A DNA stretch of 64,000 bases from assembly GCA_023634235.1 (NCBI GenBank), contig JAMKCF010000005.1:1403001-1467000 (forward strand), given 5' to 3'. Positions 26,744 through 39,324 of the stretch are shown here, piece after piece. Position 1 is the first letter of the stretch. Each line of letters begins with the position of its first letter. This DNA is from Pisaster brevispinus. Its lineage: Eukaryota; Echinodermata; Asteroidea; Forcipulatida; Asteriidae. The position numbers and the translations under genes were made by a program. The notes under the pieces are model-generated. The model saw only the letters and a list, made by a program, of their open reading frames with translations. It was not told the origin of the DNA and made no database searches.

Positions 26744-27816
26744 CAGGCCTGGATTACACGGCCAGTGCCGTTGATGCCCTTGCAACTGGCCGTGGTGCCC
26801 CTCAAAACAATACCTTCTTCACGGCAATAATTGCCATGCCCTTTATCCCCGTTAGCCGTTGTGCCCTCTTTTTTAAAACAGAAGTTCAATATTTCACAAA
26901 CTTTTGTTTTCGCCGATGATATTAACCAGTGAAATATATAGCCCTAGCATCTGATGTCTCCATTTCACAAGGAACCAGTCCGACACGATCCATTGACAGA
27001 GGGCCCTATTTTCAGTGTCGCCCTCTTTCTGTTGAATTGTCGCACTGTAACGGGTTTGTGAATGGACCAAAAACTACCAAACTGCCGCAAAAAGAGCGTT
27101 TGAAGCAATGTATAAGATGAGTTGAAAAATTTTGCCATTAAGTGCAAGAAACTAAACTTTTTGGGGGTGATTTTTTGTGTTTTTAATTAAAGTATAGTAT
27201 TATTTTTTTTTAGGTGGCAACTGACAAATAGTTTTTGGTTTGTCACCGGGTTTACCATTCATAGGGGAACCTCTGGCCAATTGTTTAGTTTTGGGTTAAC
27301 ATTTTTGAAGGGTAACTAAACTCATTAACACGTTGACTGCTGCCTATGAGTATATTCGTAGTAACAGGTGCAATGAATTCTGCCACTACGAGTATACTTG
27401 TAGAGAATGAAAGGCTTTTGTATTGTTAATTGAATACACTGGCATCACTGAGAACGCAACAAGTATGCTTCTGGCAGTGGTGAGGACATACATTACATCC
27501 TTAGAATTTGTATTACACTTACAGCATGTAGACACCCAAAAAGTACCTATTTGGTATGCGCGCATGCGCACCACACTTGGCAAATGGGAATGCCCTACGA
27601 ATCTATGACCGGCAGTCAACGTGTTAATGAGATTTTTTGTTTTCAATAATCAAAAGAAAATAAGTAAAGTCATTTTGCTTTACAACTCTAATAATTTAAT
27701 AGCCTTCGTGCTTGCATGGCCTTGGTGCCCTATCTACTGGCCTTAGTGCCTTCCAAAATTTGGCTAGCTTCAAGGCCAAGTGGCCTTGCCCCCCAAAATT
27801 TGTAATTCCAGGCCTG
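26744..27816. mobile_element. Inverted-repeat element with GGCC-rich ends
   Basis: Ends CAGGCCTGGA (26744-26753) and TCCAGGCCTG (27807-27816) are inverted repeats. Inside both ends, GGCCnTGGTGCCC-type motifs are repeated (26770-26870 and 27715-27800). A piggyBac-like MITE is nested within (27329-27623). Confidence 0.7.
27329..27623. mobile_element. piggyBac-like MITE, 295 bp, TTAA target
   Basis: Flanked by TTAA on both sides (27325-27328 and 27624-27627). Terminal repeats are CACGTTGACTGC and GCAGTCAACGTG, which is typical piggyBac-family end structure. Near the left end two palindrome-like motifs, TATGAGTATATTCGTAG and TACGAGTATACTTGTAG, are repeated. No coding capacity. Confidence 0.85.
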
Positions 27817-28042
27817 CACTCCCATATCAAACTGAGTAGGTAGTGGTCAATTGCATAGGCTACTTGTTATTGTCCCCATCCTTAACATCAGTTGATCAAA
27901 TGATTGGTTTTTCTACAAATCATTGTTTTTCTATTAGGAGACTGGCAGCTCGCCATGGCAGCTTTGTTGTTCTAGTTACTTTGTATGTTGTATGCTGTAA
28001 AGAAGAGTTTGAAGAATAACAACAGTGACAGCACAACACAAT

Positions 28043-28332
28043 CAGGGCTTGAATTTGTGGAAAACCCCACAAGACTGCAGGGCTTGTAACTAGAAATATT
28101 TACTGGACCAGAATTTTGTGAACAAGACCAGAATTGAAATGAGAAGAAAAAAATCCTACACAATTTAACAATCGGAATTGTTTGAACTTGAAATAGATAA
28201 GATTTATCTAGTTGGATTATGGGTGAGTTGTCTTCAATAATCAACAGAATTATATTTATCAGACTGAAAGTCAACACTTGAACACAAACACAAGACTGTC
28301 GTATTCGTCAGGTCACAAGTTTACTGGCCCTG
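28043..28332 (-). mobile_element. Inverted-repeat element with CAGGGCTTGAA end (relative of 43436-43775)
   Basis: Starts CAGGGCTTGAATTT and ends TTTACTGGCCCTG. The block CACAAGACTGCAGGGCTTGT...TTTACTGGACCAGAA...AACAAGACCAGAATTG matches the reverse complement of the right half of the element at 43436-43775. ACAAT flanks both ends, a possible 5-bp target duplication. Confidence 0.7.
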
Positions 28333-28844
28333 ACAATGGTCCTTCCGGGACACTGTAACCATGGTTTTTTCCATTTGCTCAGAAAACAACATTTTTGTAC
28401 CACTTAGTTACTTACGTAATGTCAGTTTTTTTCAAATTTCACAATGAAGCTTTGGTTGTTATTATCTATCAGTGAGACTTGATGATGAAATTTGGTTCAA
28501 GAATTGTTGAAGTTGATAATCAATAACAATTTTAAAGTTGTCATACTCATAGGGAACTGTGAATTTGATGATGTCACCACTGTTGAAAAGATCAAGAACA
28601 AAATTCAGTGCCATGCAATGAAACGAGGTCCATTGACTGCAAAGCTGAAACATTTTAAGTTCTCAGTTCTTTAAAAAAACCTTTAATTTTTTGTAATTTA
28701 GACTTGTCAGTATTTGATATGAAATTTTAATTTTTTAAAATTATCATTACAGTCAGTTGAAATTGCCTTTTGATTTATTTGCTTTTAATTTACCTATAGG
28801 CCTGTAGGAAGCTCAAAATATTGGTCAGGCCCATTTGAAGTGAG

Positions 28845-28985
28845 AAGCGCAAAGCCATTACGGCCTGGGGTCCAGGGCCTGCTTTAAGGGCCCCGGGAAA
28901 TGTTTTCTTTCTAGATGATCTGTGGTGCAATATGACAAATTCCTGGCCACTTTCCCTCACTTTTTGAGCAAATAATACAATTTAT
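28845..28985 (+). repeat. Interspersed repeat fragment shared with 19525-19640
   Basis: Shared blocks in order: GCGnAAAGCC / GCGCGAAGCC, GGGGTCCAGG, CTAGATG, CTCTGTGGTGCA-like, TCCTGGCCACTTTCC, TTTTTGAG. Present in the same orientation as the 19.5-kb copy. Confidence 0.7.
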
Positions 28986-29149
28986 TTGTATTGGTTTATT
29001 CTCTGATAAAGTTTTATAAGTAATCATATTTCCATCTACAAAATAGGGAGGGGGAGGTGCTGTATGTATTGATGTATGTAGCACTATGCCTATGTTGGAT
29101 AATGGGGGCACATAACAGCTCATAATTAAGGCCACTTCATTTACTGTTG

Positions 29150-30181
29150 AGATTTTTTGAGCTCAAGTAAAATTTACTGCTTGTCAAAAAAACATGTGCC
29201 AATTTTGGGCATCATATCCAGCACTTGTGAACCCTGCTGGTGGTTGGCGGGATCTGGGCCAATGGGGGTAATACTACTCGATAAAAACACGTTGAAACTA
29301 GACATATTGCATTTGTGCACAAATGCCGAGCTGTTTCGCCATAACTTTTTCAACAAATCATAAAAAAATCATGTGATGACGTCATCATGACGTCATTCCA
29401 GAATTTACAAGAACTTGCCAATATCCAACAACCTACCAACTTTCAACATGATCGCACTAACACTTAGGGAGATATACGACTTTAAAAAAGGCACCTTTAA
29501 TGCCACGTCACGTGACCCCCGATGACGTCATCAATCTGAAATTTCACACATGATGGCTGCTTGACGATCAACATGTGTGTAAATTTTTAAGTGATTACAC
29601 AAAACTTCACCACACACATCTTCAAAAAGTCCATTTTGATCAGTTTTCAACCTGCCGCTAGAGGGCGCTCTTGTGTGTTGTGACGTCATCGGTATTTTTT
29701 TTTAATTACCCACCCTTGCCAGACAATAACATCGTTGAAAGCAACTTTATAACTATTTCCACTTTTGAATAACGAGGCGCTTCCTGTTTCGACCGGAAGT
29801 AGAGGTCATGTGAGGTCACGCACACTGAATAAAATGAAGACCCTATTTATCCCTATACAATCCCGCAAACAGAAACCTACGGTCTTTTGTGGCTGATTTG
29901 TTACGGATTTTCAAATATTTAAGTTAGAAACCTTTAAGATGACGTCACGTGACAGGTGATGACGTCATCATGACCTCATTGTTTTGAGATCATTATTGCT
30001 CCAATGCCTTTCATCACTGAAAGTTTCATTGCAATTGCTCATTAGGAACTATGCAAAAAGCCGCTTTGACCGAACGTGCGTTATGTCAATAGCCTTTTTT
30101 ACTGAAACAGACAAATAAAAAAGAATAAAAAAAAAACTTTAACGAAAACAAGAGCTGTTTCGCTGCGCTGCGAAACAGCTA
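29150..30181. repeat. Repeat-like region rich in CRE palindromes, ending in an AGCTGTTTCGC hairpin
   Basis: Six perfect TGACGTCA sites at 29377, 29388, 29523, 29681, 29940 and 29960. GAGCTGTTTCGCC occurs near 29328, and a perfect 11-bp-arm hairpin AGCTGTTTCGC/GCGAAACAGCT at 30153-30180. No coding gene recognised. The limits of the unit are approximate. Confidence 0.55.
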
Positions 30182-30424
30182 ATTATAACAGTGCTAAATG
30201 TAATTATCTATAATGCCCATCTCAGAGGCAGACAGCTTTATTATACTAAAATCCCCCCAAAAGTAAATGTAACATAACAAAAAACCCAGGCATACAAACC
30301 TCTCCTTTTTACTTTGACCTAGATGCAAATGAACACCCTAATGTGTAGATGTAATAAACAAATTATAATGATAAAAAAAGGCCCACACTTTGCATTAGAG
30401 CATAGTGTTGATTGACAACTCTGT

Positions 30425-31640
30425 TTTTTTGTATTAGTCACCGGGAGAGGGTGTAACATCGACTGTTTGGGAGGCTGACTCGGAGGGACTGGGCAAGTCT
30501 TTAAATCTTGATTGTAACAGCGTTTTAACGATTCTGGTTTTGCTTCCCGGAAAAAAATGGGCAGATTAAAACAAGGCTAATTTGCATAATATATAGTGAG
30601 GCGTTCAGCGACAGAGTGTGTGTATGGTACCAAGACGATTTTGGTTTTGCTCCCTGGAAAAAACCAGGCAGATCAAACCGAGGCTAATTTGCATAATATA
30701 TGATGAGGCGTTCAGTGACAGAGTATAGACGTAAGTGATGTTTACTGAAACTGTATTATTGGTACACATTGCAACATGTTGTGTTGGAAATGAGTGATAT
30801 ATTCTGTTCGGCTTGCACCGAGTCCGACTGGGGACACGCCAATCGAACAGGTGTCCACTCACTCCACTGTTCAATGCAGTCCCTGAGCGGGCGGACTGTA
30901 CCTAGTTTTTTGTACTGGAGTGCTGTCCTGTCCAGTCGGACTATGGAGGCAGAAAGGTCGAACGGAAATAATAATAATAATAATAAAAACATTTATATAG
31001 CGCCTTATGCAAGGCCTCAAAGCGCTTCACAAAAATACACAAATATTATTACAGATAGAAAACACTCATAATATCTTACAATAAGCAGATAATAAGCAAT
31101 ACAATACATACCAATAAAATAAAGGAATTTAAAAAGAGTCGATAAAAACACAAGATCAACCCATACTAGATCAACCCATACTAGATCCCCTGCCTGTGAT
31201 GTGACACACACCAGTGTTCAAATTTGCAAGAAGTAAACTAGGTTTTAAAATCTATGGACATGTATCTTTTGCAGATTTATAACTGCCGATCACAAAATGC
31301 AATCGTCATCGCCATTTCATTATGATGAATTATACACTGTGGATAGCGTACACAGTTTCTAGAACGATTGGCGATGATCGTTCAAGAACACGTTCTCTCC
31401 ACCATTCACATAGGCAAGGGGACAGTCACAGTGCGCTCACCATCATGAACATATGACTCGTTTCATGAATATTCAAATCGCGATCAGAAAAAAAATGTGG
31501 GCGGGTCTTCGAGCCAAAAGCGTCAAGACGTTCGTTTTGATCCAGATGTTCGTGTGATACAGATATCTCTTCTCCAGTAATTCATGTTGCGAACAGTAAT
31601 TTGCTATCGCACTACGTTAAACAAAATGGAATTCGCCAAT
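30425..31640 (+). repeat. Long interspersed repeat, copy 1 (related to 39325-40137)
   Basis: Aligns with 39325-40137 over its whole length. Shared blocks: TTTTTGTATTAGTCAC, GGAGGGACTGG, GGCTAATTTGCATAAT, GTGTATGGTACC, GTAAGTGATGTTTAC, GCAAGAAGTAAACT, GGTTTTAAAATCTATGG and GATACAGATATCTCTTCTCC. It has an internal 107-bp tandem duplication (30528-30634 and from 30635) and an insertion at about 30967-31180. Too diverged and stop-rich to be coding in any frame I followed. Confidence 0.75.
30967..31180 (+). mobile_element. SINE/MITE-like insertion with AAT-repeat and ATTTATATAGCGCC block
   Basis: Begins (AAT)n, then ACATTTATATAGCGCC and CTCAAAGCGCTTCACA, a repeat type I recognise from other marine invertebrate sequence. 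It is absent at the same place in copy 2 (near 39755-39775), which acts as an empty site. The right part has a direct duplication of GATCAACCCATACTA (31156-31188). Confidence 0.65.
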
Positions 31641-31819
31641 CAAGACTAATTAGAGCGTTGAAAGCATTTTTAAAAGTGAGTGTGTTGGTGATGGCTGTGA
31701 AAAATACAACAAAACCTGACCTACATGTATTTTTGTATTCTGGTTAATAATAACAACAACAAAAGGTCCCTCATAAAATACAAAATAAGAACTTGAATTT
31801 TTAAAATAATTTATCCATG

Positions 31820-32204
31820 CCAAAAGCTCAGCGCTTCAGGGGGCTTCGCCCCCTGTACCCCCACAGGGGCCTAGCCCCATGACACCACCATGGATGTTAC
31901 AGACATTTTTCAAGTAAATTTATAAGATTGATTATGGATCTGAAGTGCTTAAAAAGTGTGTCTATTATTCTGTTTTAGGCACATGGAGGCTTGATTTTTT
32001 ACCCCTCAATACGCCAAAGGCTCAGAGCTTCAGGGACCCCACCCTGGACCCTACCAGGGCCCATAAGGCTGGCCCCTGGACCCCACCTGTTTTGTTGTTG
32101 TTGTTGTTGTTTTTTTCGTTTTTTTTGGAGCCCCCCTTTTACAAAAATCCTGGATGCGCTGTTGTGCCCCCCCCCAGTTAAAAAAATCCTGGATCCGCCC
32201 CTGG
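31820..32204. repeat. Fragments of GC-rich interspersed repeats
   Basis: Two related blocks (GCTCAGCGCTTCAGGG at 31827 and GCTCAGAGCTTCAGGG at 32020) are each followed by CCC-rich stretches with CCAGGGCC/CAGGGGCC. The segment ends AAAAAATCCTGGATCCGCCCCTG at about 32182-32204, a typical DNA-transposon end (CAGGGGCGGATCC in reverse). The partner end was not found. Confidence 0.5.
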
Positions 32205-35200
32205 TCACGCAGGCGTAAAATTAACTCGTGACACAGTTTAAAGAGGACGCTGACCCTCAATGACCAACAAAAAAGCTATTTGTCGTGCGCAACCAAAACA
32301 AGCGTTTAGAAAAGTTTCATGGTCAGAGTCGGGCACAAATTCTTCATTTTCTGCAAGTAACCATAAGCTGAGGTCAAGTTTAACGATCAGGTTTTTTTCG
32401 TTATATTGTTGATTTGGTTTTTTTTGTCTTTAATTATTTTCACTTAGTATTACATTCCCAACAATTTTCATGGTTATAAACTTTAAAAAACATGGTGTTA
32501 AACTTAAATAATTGACAATACAAAAACTTTTCCACATAAAACTTCATATGGTTGGGAACACAATGGTCCCTGAAGTTGGAATTCGTGTGAGACTTGCACA
32601 GTCTTTTGGCACTATTTATGGGGCTACAATCTACCGTGACATGTGCACAAACTGTACTGTGCTCTCACTCGTCCCCAACTTGGCACCCTAGCCAAACGTA
32701 GACCACATTGACATGGATAAACAAAGGGTAGAGGTTGTAACCTGGCAGTATGCTGCCCTCAATATCCTCCTTACCAATAGCCTCAACAGCCTAAAGCTCT
32801 ACAATTTCCAACGTGCAACGGCAATTGAATTTGTTGTTTATTTTGAAGATCTGATATTGGACAAACAAATGCAATGGGGGAGAGGGGGAAAATAAGAAAT
32901 ATGTTTGTATTCATACTCCTGGAAATTAAAATGTTTGTTCTCTTAAGTTTATTTTATTTTATTTATTTGTTAATTTTATTTACTCAATTATTTTTTTTCC
33001 CCTACTTTTTAAATTGTTTTTATCTAGGACCTACTTATTTATTTGTTTTCTAGTGTTTACTTTTTTTGCTTTTTTGTTTGGATCATTTCTTTATTCATTT
33101 TCTTGTACTTGCTTCTTTGTAAATTTTGTTTGACTTGTCTTAGTCAAATAAATAATAATAATAATAAAACAAACTGTAGACAATGTTTTTTATTTGTGCC
33201 ACTATTTAGATTTGTTTTGAATCTTGCTTTGTTTGAAGCCTGTCCCTAATGGGCTCTCCAGACAGACACTACTACACACAAATACCATTGTGTGAATACA
33301 TTCATATTTGATTACTGCCACTTCCATAGCATGACCACGTTTATATAGGCCGAGTACACACAACCATACAGTCATGTACAATATAACCTACAATAATCTA
33401 CTGATTGGGTGACTTCAATGCTTCATTCAATCAATTTAATACGGACCCTAGTCTTAGTTACCAAGTCTTATGTAAAACAAAAACTAGCTCGCTAGACTCT
33501 CATTGAAATTGTCTGTCCACGTTTTATGCGGCATCCATTTACTAATTCATTACGATTGAAACTATGTCATATCATCCATGGATGGTAGGAGGGAAAAGCG
33601 ACAGGGATGCTGCATTGCTAGCCTGGCCTGGGTGTACATGGAGAATGCTACAATTGTAAGTTAACTAGTTGGCTAATGCATGCATGATGAATGACTCGCC
33701 TTTTGACTGCTTTTGAAGGACACTTTTTCTTGTGATAATTAAGATCGATCTCTTATTAAAACAAATGTGTGCTTTTCTTTCAAAAAGAAAACCTGAAAAT
33801 ATTTTTAGTTTCAATAGTCCATGGTAAAAAGTATGTTATCAATTTTAGTTACAAAAAATATTATAAAAAATTTAGCCAAATGAAGTGCATTTAACTAGCC
33901 ATTATTTAACGTGTATTTTTTACTTTGAGTTTACTTTTGTAAACTACATAATTTCCTTTTTGTTTGGTATTATGATTGTACGTTTGCTGGATTTGCTTCG
34001 AGTTTTTTTTAACAGATTATTTCATGTGCATCTAGAGTGAATTCAAGGCATTTAGTATTTTAGTTTTTACTTATTGTAACACATTTTGGTGCCATAAGTT
34101 TACATAAATTATGCTTATTACATATTGGTTTGTTCACTATCAGTAGATGCCAATGAGAAATGTATCAAGCAAGCATAACATTAAATGAATTTGAATCGTT
34201 ATGCACTTTGTCATTTTGAGTAACATCTCCTAAGTTCAATGACTTTCAAAATGACAAGATAAGTGATCTGTGCTTGTCCCAACCTGACTTTGTGGAGTAA
34301 AAGGTAAAACTGAAATTTATGCAAAACGCATACAAAACTATAATGGTAGCATTTTAAATTAATGTAAGAAGAAAACAAAATTATCTGACATTGGTGGTGG
34401 GCTGCAATAATCTTTTGAGCTAATTAGTACTTAAAACAACAGTAAATGGAAGATTAGTGTAATTTGTTATGACTAATGTTGTAAATTCCTTCCAATGTAA
34501 TTGCAAATAATCCAACCATGACCTGCAAACACTCATGTGACAAAAACCAATATTGCTGCAGCTGCTAAGAAAATGCCTTACACACTATAGTGTGAAATAA
34601 TGTAATCAGCACAGTGTGTCAAGCCTAAGTAGCCAGCCATAGAAATATAAATTCCATAAATGTTTTAAACTGTCAAAGTATGGATTCATACAATCTATGA
34701 ATACAAATGTTCATTTTCTTCTTAGTGTATTGTGGTTACTGATCTTAATTTTGAAGCTTTACAAAAACACTTTTGAATGTTGTTAGGTACTATACTTTCC
34801 AACATGTGGACATTATGCATGACAAGGATGTTTTACATTGTGTGGGCCTATGTGTACATGTACCATATCCAGCTTTTAAAAGTGTTGAAATAAATTGACT
34901 TGCAAAGGCCTTGAACTTGGACCATGGCTGTTACTTGTTAAAGGGTAACCTATGGGAATGTCTAAAACAGAAGGATTTCTAAAATTTACTAAAGGGGGCC
35001 TGCAAATGTAAGCAATAATCATTAGGAATGTTGACAATTGCCTAAAAATGTTTCTTATTAGACATCTACGGTCATTTATAGCATGAATTCATACATTTAC
35101 ACAATGACATTTACAGTATAACTTTTCTGGTGAGGCCATAAAAATGATTTGTAGTGTGGTAGCCTACCCTTATAGATCAGAGTCAGACGAATTTGACATT

Positions 35201-36596
35201 GTTAACTTTTAGTGAAAACTACCCAAGCACTTTACATGTCACTGTTAGTAACGTGTCGCTGTATAATGTAAGCTAAAACTCTGAAAATTGAGGTTCTACC
35301 CAACATACGGTGTTAAATGTCAACACTTTATTTACAAAGCCATGTTGTCTACACATTTAATTTACACACTTTTCATTTTTAAAGAATTTTTTAGGTGTTC
35401 GGGCAATTAGCCAGGATTACCTCTTGTTTTTGTACATACAAAAACACACCTCCTCTTCTTCTTTTCTCCCGTGATTGTCCGCAAAAAAATGCAGACTTCT
35501 CAAGCTCACACAACCTTCGAACTTCACATATAGTTAGATCTTTACTTGTAGAAGACACCACTGGAGTGACGTCATAATTCCTGAATCACTTACAGTATTG
35601 GATTTTTACAATCTATACATCAACAGTTGAACTGGCTTTGACCACTAAACAAATGCCACAAAGAATGTCTTGACCTTGACTTCCAATGCAAACCGGAAGT
35701 TGAAAATTTCAAAAACTCATATCTCAAAAACTACGTAATGTTTCACCATAAATTTTATATCAGGTTATAGATGAGTAATTCTGCTCAAACTTTTGCACAG
35801 AGATGATAACATTTTAACCTTTGCATCTGGTCAAAACCTGACGTCAAAGCACATGTGTCTGTTGACCCTCATTGTATGACAATGCACGATAGTGTAGGCC
35901 TACACATACGCTGAACGTGTACAGCCACGTGTACATTGCACGTGTAGTTATAGTTTACATGTACTGTTTACATGTACATGTAAATAAGCCCTGGCGGCCT
36001 TTCACTTTCGTATTACTGTATCTGTGTACAGCACAGACAAAGAGTCCTGTATAGGGCAACATGTAGGCTACATACTGCTATATGTAGGAAAGGCATTTGG
36101 CATCGCTATTAAACATATTTGAACAATGTTAACCAAGGTCTACAACTTTGCACCGAAACTGACAATTTTCACCGCCACGGAGTAGCACCGTGGTTCAATT
36201 GACCATTGCAACAAACAGCGCTCACCAACCTCAAAATGTGAAAAAACGTTCTCATACACGAAGTAGCACTGCAATCTTGTGTGTAGCGTGTGCGTGACCT
36301 ACAATTTCACTAATTGACAACTGATTTTTAATTTCTATATCAAAGTTTACTATTTAAAAAATGCGTCAGAGAAATGTAGCTCTTATGGTTTGATCCTTTG
36401 CTTTGTCTGTGAAAGTTTGATGTGTGGAAGTTCTTTTTATATTTTAGTTACCTGGTTTGAATTGCAGTCCAAACTGATAGTTCAATTAGCTAGTTCAAAT
36501 ATGTCCATATTTGTCAGTCTTGTTTGATTCAACTGTTAATACTTACCTGCTCAACCCGAACACCTAGTGTACAGTATGTAATTCTACAAACACTAT
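32205..36596. other. Non-coding stretch, with a possible repeat at 35395-35900
   Basis: Very AT-rich from 32900 to 35300; no gene recognised. The part 35395-35900 contains ACCGGAAGT, a TGACGTCA site (35569) and TGACGTCAAA (35841), like the repeat at 29-30 kb, but no clear alignment was made by eye. Dense TACATGTA sites occur at 35955-35980. Confidence 0.4.
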
Positions 36597-37082
36597 CATC
36601 GCATTTACACTGGATCCGGCAAGGGCGATCAAAGAAGGATCAGATCCTGCAAGGGCGATCAAACTGATCGCTAACGCGTTTACACTTGAGTCTGATCGCG
36701 CATTGATCCCCATTTGCCCGGCCTCGGTTCAACGGAAGTTCCACACTGCTCGTGTGACAGGTCAACTGAGCAAGGTCATTGATTGTGCGCACACGCAGGC
36801 AGGGTTTTTTTTCAACTCGGCGCCCCAGTCTGTTCGATTGGTTAGACCGGAAGTCAGAGGGTCAAATTGCGGGGTCTAATCATGCTTTGCGTTTACACTT
36901 TGTTTTTGATCCACCTTGCAGGATCAGATCCTCCTTTGATCCCACAATAAAGGGGGATCAAAAAGGAGGATCAGATCCTGATCGCTCTTGCGTTTACACT
37001 AGCTGTTGATCGCCCTTTGATCGCCCTTGCAGGATCTGATCCTCCTTTGATCACCCTTGCCGGATCAAGTGTAAACGCGGTG
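36597..37082. mobile_element. MITE with GCGTTTACACT ends (copy 1, 486 bp)
   Basis: The left end CATCGCATTTACACTGGATCC and right end GGATCAAGTGTAAACGCGGTG are inverted repeats. The interior repeats GATCnnATCCT, AGGGCGATCA and GCGTTTACACT several times in both orientations. It is the same family as 45566-46287. Target duplication unclear. Confidence 0.8.
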
Positions 37083-37710
37083 TTTGTCTAGTTGTAATTG
37101 ATCTCTTAATGTTTGTGCACTCTGTTATTATTTGTTTCTTTTTTTAAATAATTAATGCCCTTTTAAAAATGTTTTCAAATTTCCCTAACTAAGTTGCCAG
37201 AGTAAGGCCTGCGCTAAGCGTTGCACTTTTGCCTTGTCGAACTCAAATAGTTAGAAAATTATGAATTAATCTAGACATACACTGTAAGAGCGATGTTTAG
37301 CGTGAACTTTTGATTTAAGTTCAACACTGCCGTGTAGCACAGCAAGCTTTGCCATGCTACATGGTAGTTGCATGGCGTGGTGACAAACGTCGCGCTCTGG
37401 CCATGTCGAATCGAATTGAATTCTCAGATCGGCGATGCTCTTTGGGAATACGCATGCTCAAAGCTTTTGAAAATGTTTTATGTGTGTATTCTAGTAATGT
37501 GAAAGTTCTCCTTGTCAGTATTGTAGCTGGGAGTAGCTGTGATGGAAAGTACTGGAACCAATATAATCTGTAGCTTTCAGAATTACAGTCGATTTTGTTG
37601 GACACTTTAAAAAGAGACAATAAACACCACACACCAACTGTGGTAATAATAAGGACACAATTGAGGGTGGGGAACATTATCATTATGATTTTCTCATTAA
37701 TAATTGAGTG

Positions 37711-37796
37711 TCATACATGTACATGTAGCTCCAATTGCCATCATGAAACGTCACTCTCATACATGTAGCTCGAATTGCCATCATGAAACGTCACTC
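37711..37796 (+). repeat. Tandem duplication, 40-46 bp unit
   Basis: Two copies of TCATACATGTAGCTC / AATTGCCATCATGAAACGTC at 37711-37756 and 37757-37796. The first carries an additional ACATGT. Confidence 0.9.
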
Positions 37797-39324
37797 TTGG
37801 AATTTTTCCTGCGTTGCCATTTTACAAACTATTTTACTAAATTTGACGTTTGTCACCGATTCGTTTTAATTGCCGAACTTTTGCTTTGCGAAAATCAATC
37901 GAGTTCGGCATGGCAAAAGTGTGGCATTTAGCATCGGCCTAATTTCTGCAAGAAATTTAGCACACTTAAATTTGGAGATTCATAGACATATTGAGAAACG
38001 TGTGAGTGGTTTTTATTCACTTTAATGTGTTTCAAATATGGTCAATGCTCTACACCATTTCCTTTATGAATAATTCATGGTAATAATGCTGGCATAAAAG
38101 CAATAGTGCCAAGAAATGCTTCCAACTGGTGAATATTAATCAGTTGTGGTCAGGTAACTACACATACATGTACATGTAGTCTGTCGGTACAGTGAGATAC
38201 TGTTTATGTAGCTTCATTACGCAGACTGTCATGTATTCATCCTTTGATTTTGATAATTATGTTTATTTTGTTCAAATTAATCTCTTGTTTTAAAGTTGGA
38301 AATCTTCCCTTGTAAAACATCAAAAGTCTTCACTTTATTTTTGATCAAAATCACTTTAAAACCCACAATATAGGCCCCTACATGTCGAACAATAGGCTGA
38401 ACTTAGAAAGATGATTCATGCCTTCCAATCATTTGCAGCTCAATAATACTAAGATTGATGTATGAATTGTTGTTTCCCTGTGTGTACTTTTGCTACATCA
38501 CTTTTTACTCCATGACTACTTCTAATCATTACATCCTCTAACCTTGGTATATATTTCTTTTCACTCAAGTTGACAATCATGTCATCTGTTTTTATCAATA
38601 TTGTTCTTTATGTTGACTCTTGATTTGAATTGATTTGGTTTGACAGCAGAGTGGTTTTGAAATTATTTTGATCATGTGAAAATAAGCCTTGATGTACATA
38701 TTCACTACAGCTGAAAATGTACATTACATGAAGGATGTTTATTTTGACATGTCAATTAACATGACAAAAGTCATGTCGTGACATGAATCTATGCAAGCAT
38801 TAATGTTTGGTTTCAGGGCACACTTTGGGAGTACTCTTGTAACAGTCCCACTGTACATATATATTATATTATGTGGAAATTCAAAAATGTGCACATTTCT
38901 AATGATGTAGGCCTACATGTAGAGTGGACTAACAAGAGTGCCAGTTCCTGTACCAGTTCCTGTACCTACCCCCTGTACCTACATGTACCCTCAATGATAC
39001 CTAATCTTTTTAGTAAAATGAGGCCCTGTTGAAGGAGAAGTTAAGCTGCTTTATGTGATTGCCAATATGTTGAAATGTTACAGGATTTGAGTGGTCTGTG
39101 TTAATTAGCACTTTCCCCTGTGATGGAATGTCAATGTAAGAAACCTACACTATAGTTACACATACATTAGTTACCTCGTATTGTTCAGTAAACTGTCCCA
39201 ATCATACTGAAAGATACATGTTGGATCTTGCAACTACTTTCAAAACAACATCAGTTTTTATTTGATTTGTTGAAAATGTTCAAATTTTGTAGGAGTGACA
39301 TTGTCTTGACTGGTGGTGCTTTAG

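Noticed and set aside
30967..30985. (AAT)n as a plain microsatellite
   Set aside because: It is the leading part of a recurrent ATTTATATAGCGCC insertion, which the empty site in the second copy supports.
37349..37573. Open frame with basic N-terminus near 37.4 kb
   Set aside because: No splice signals and no family; its antisense frame is equally open, so there is no strand-specific coding signal.
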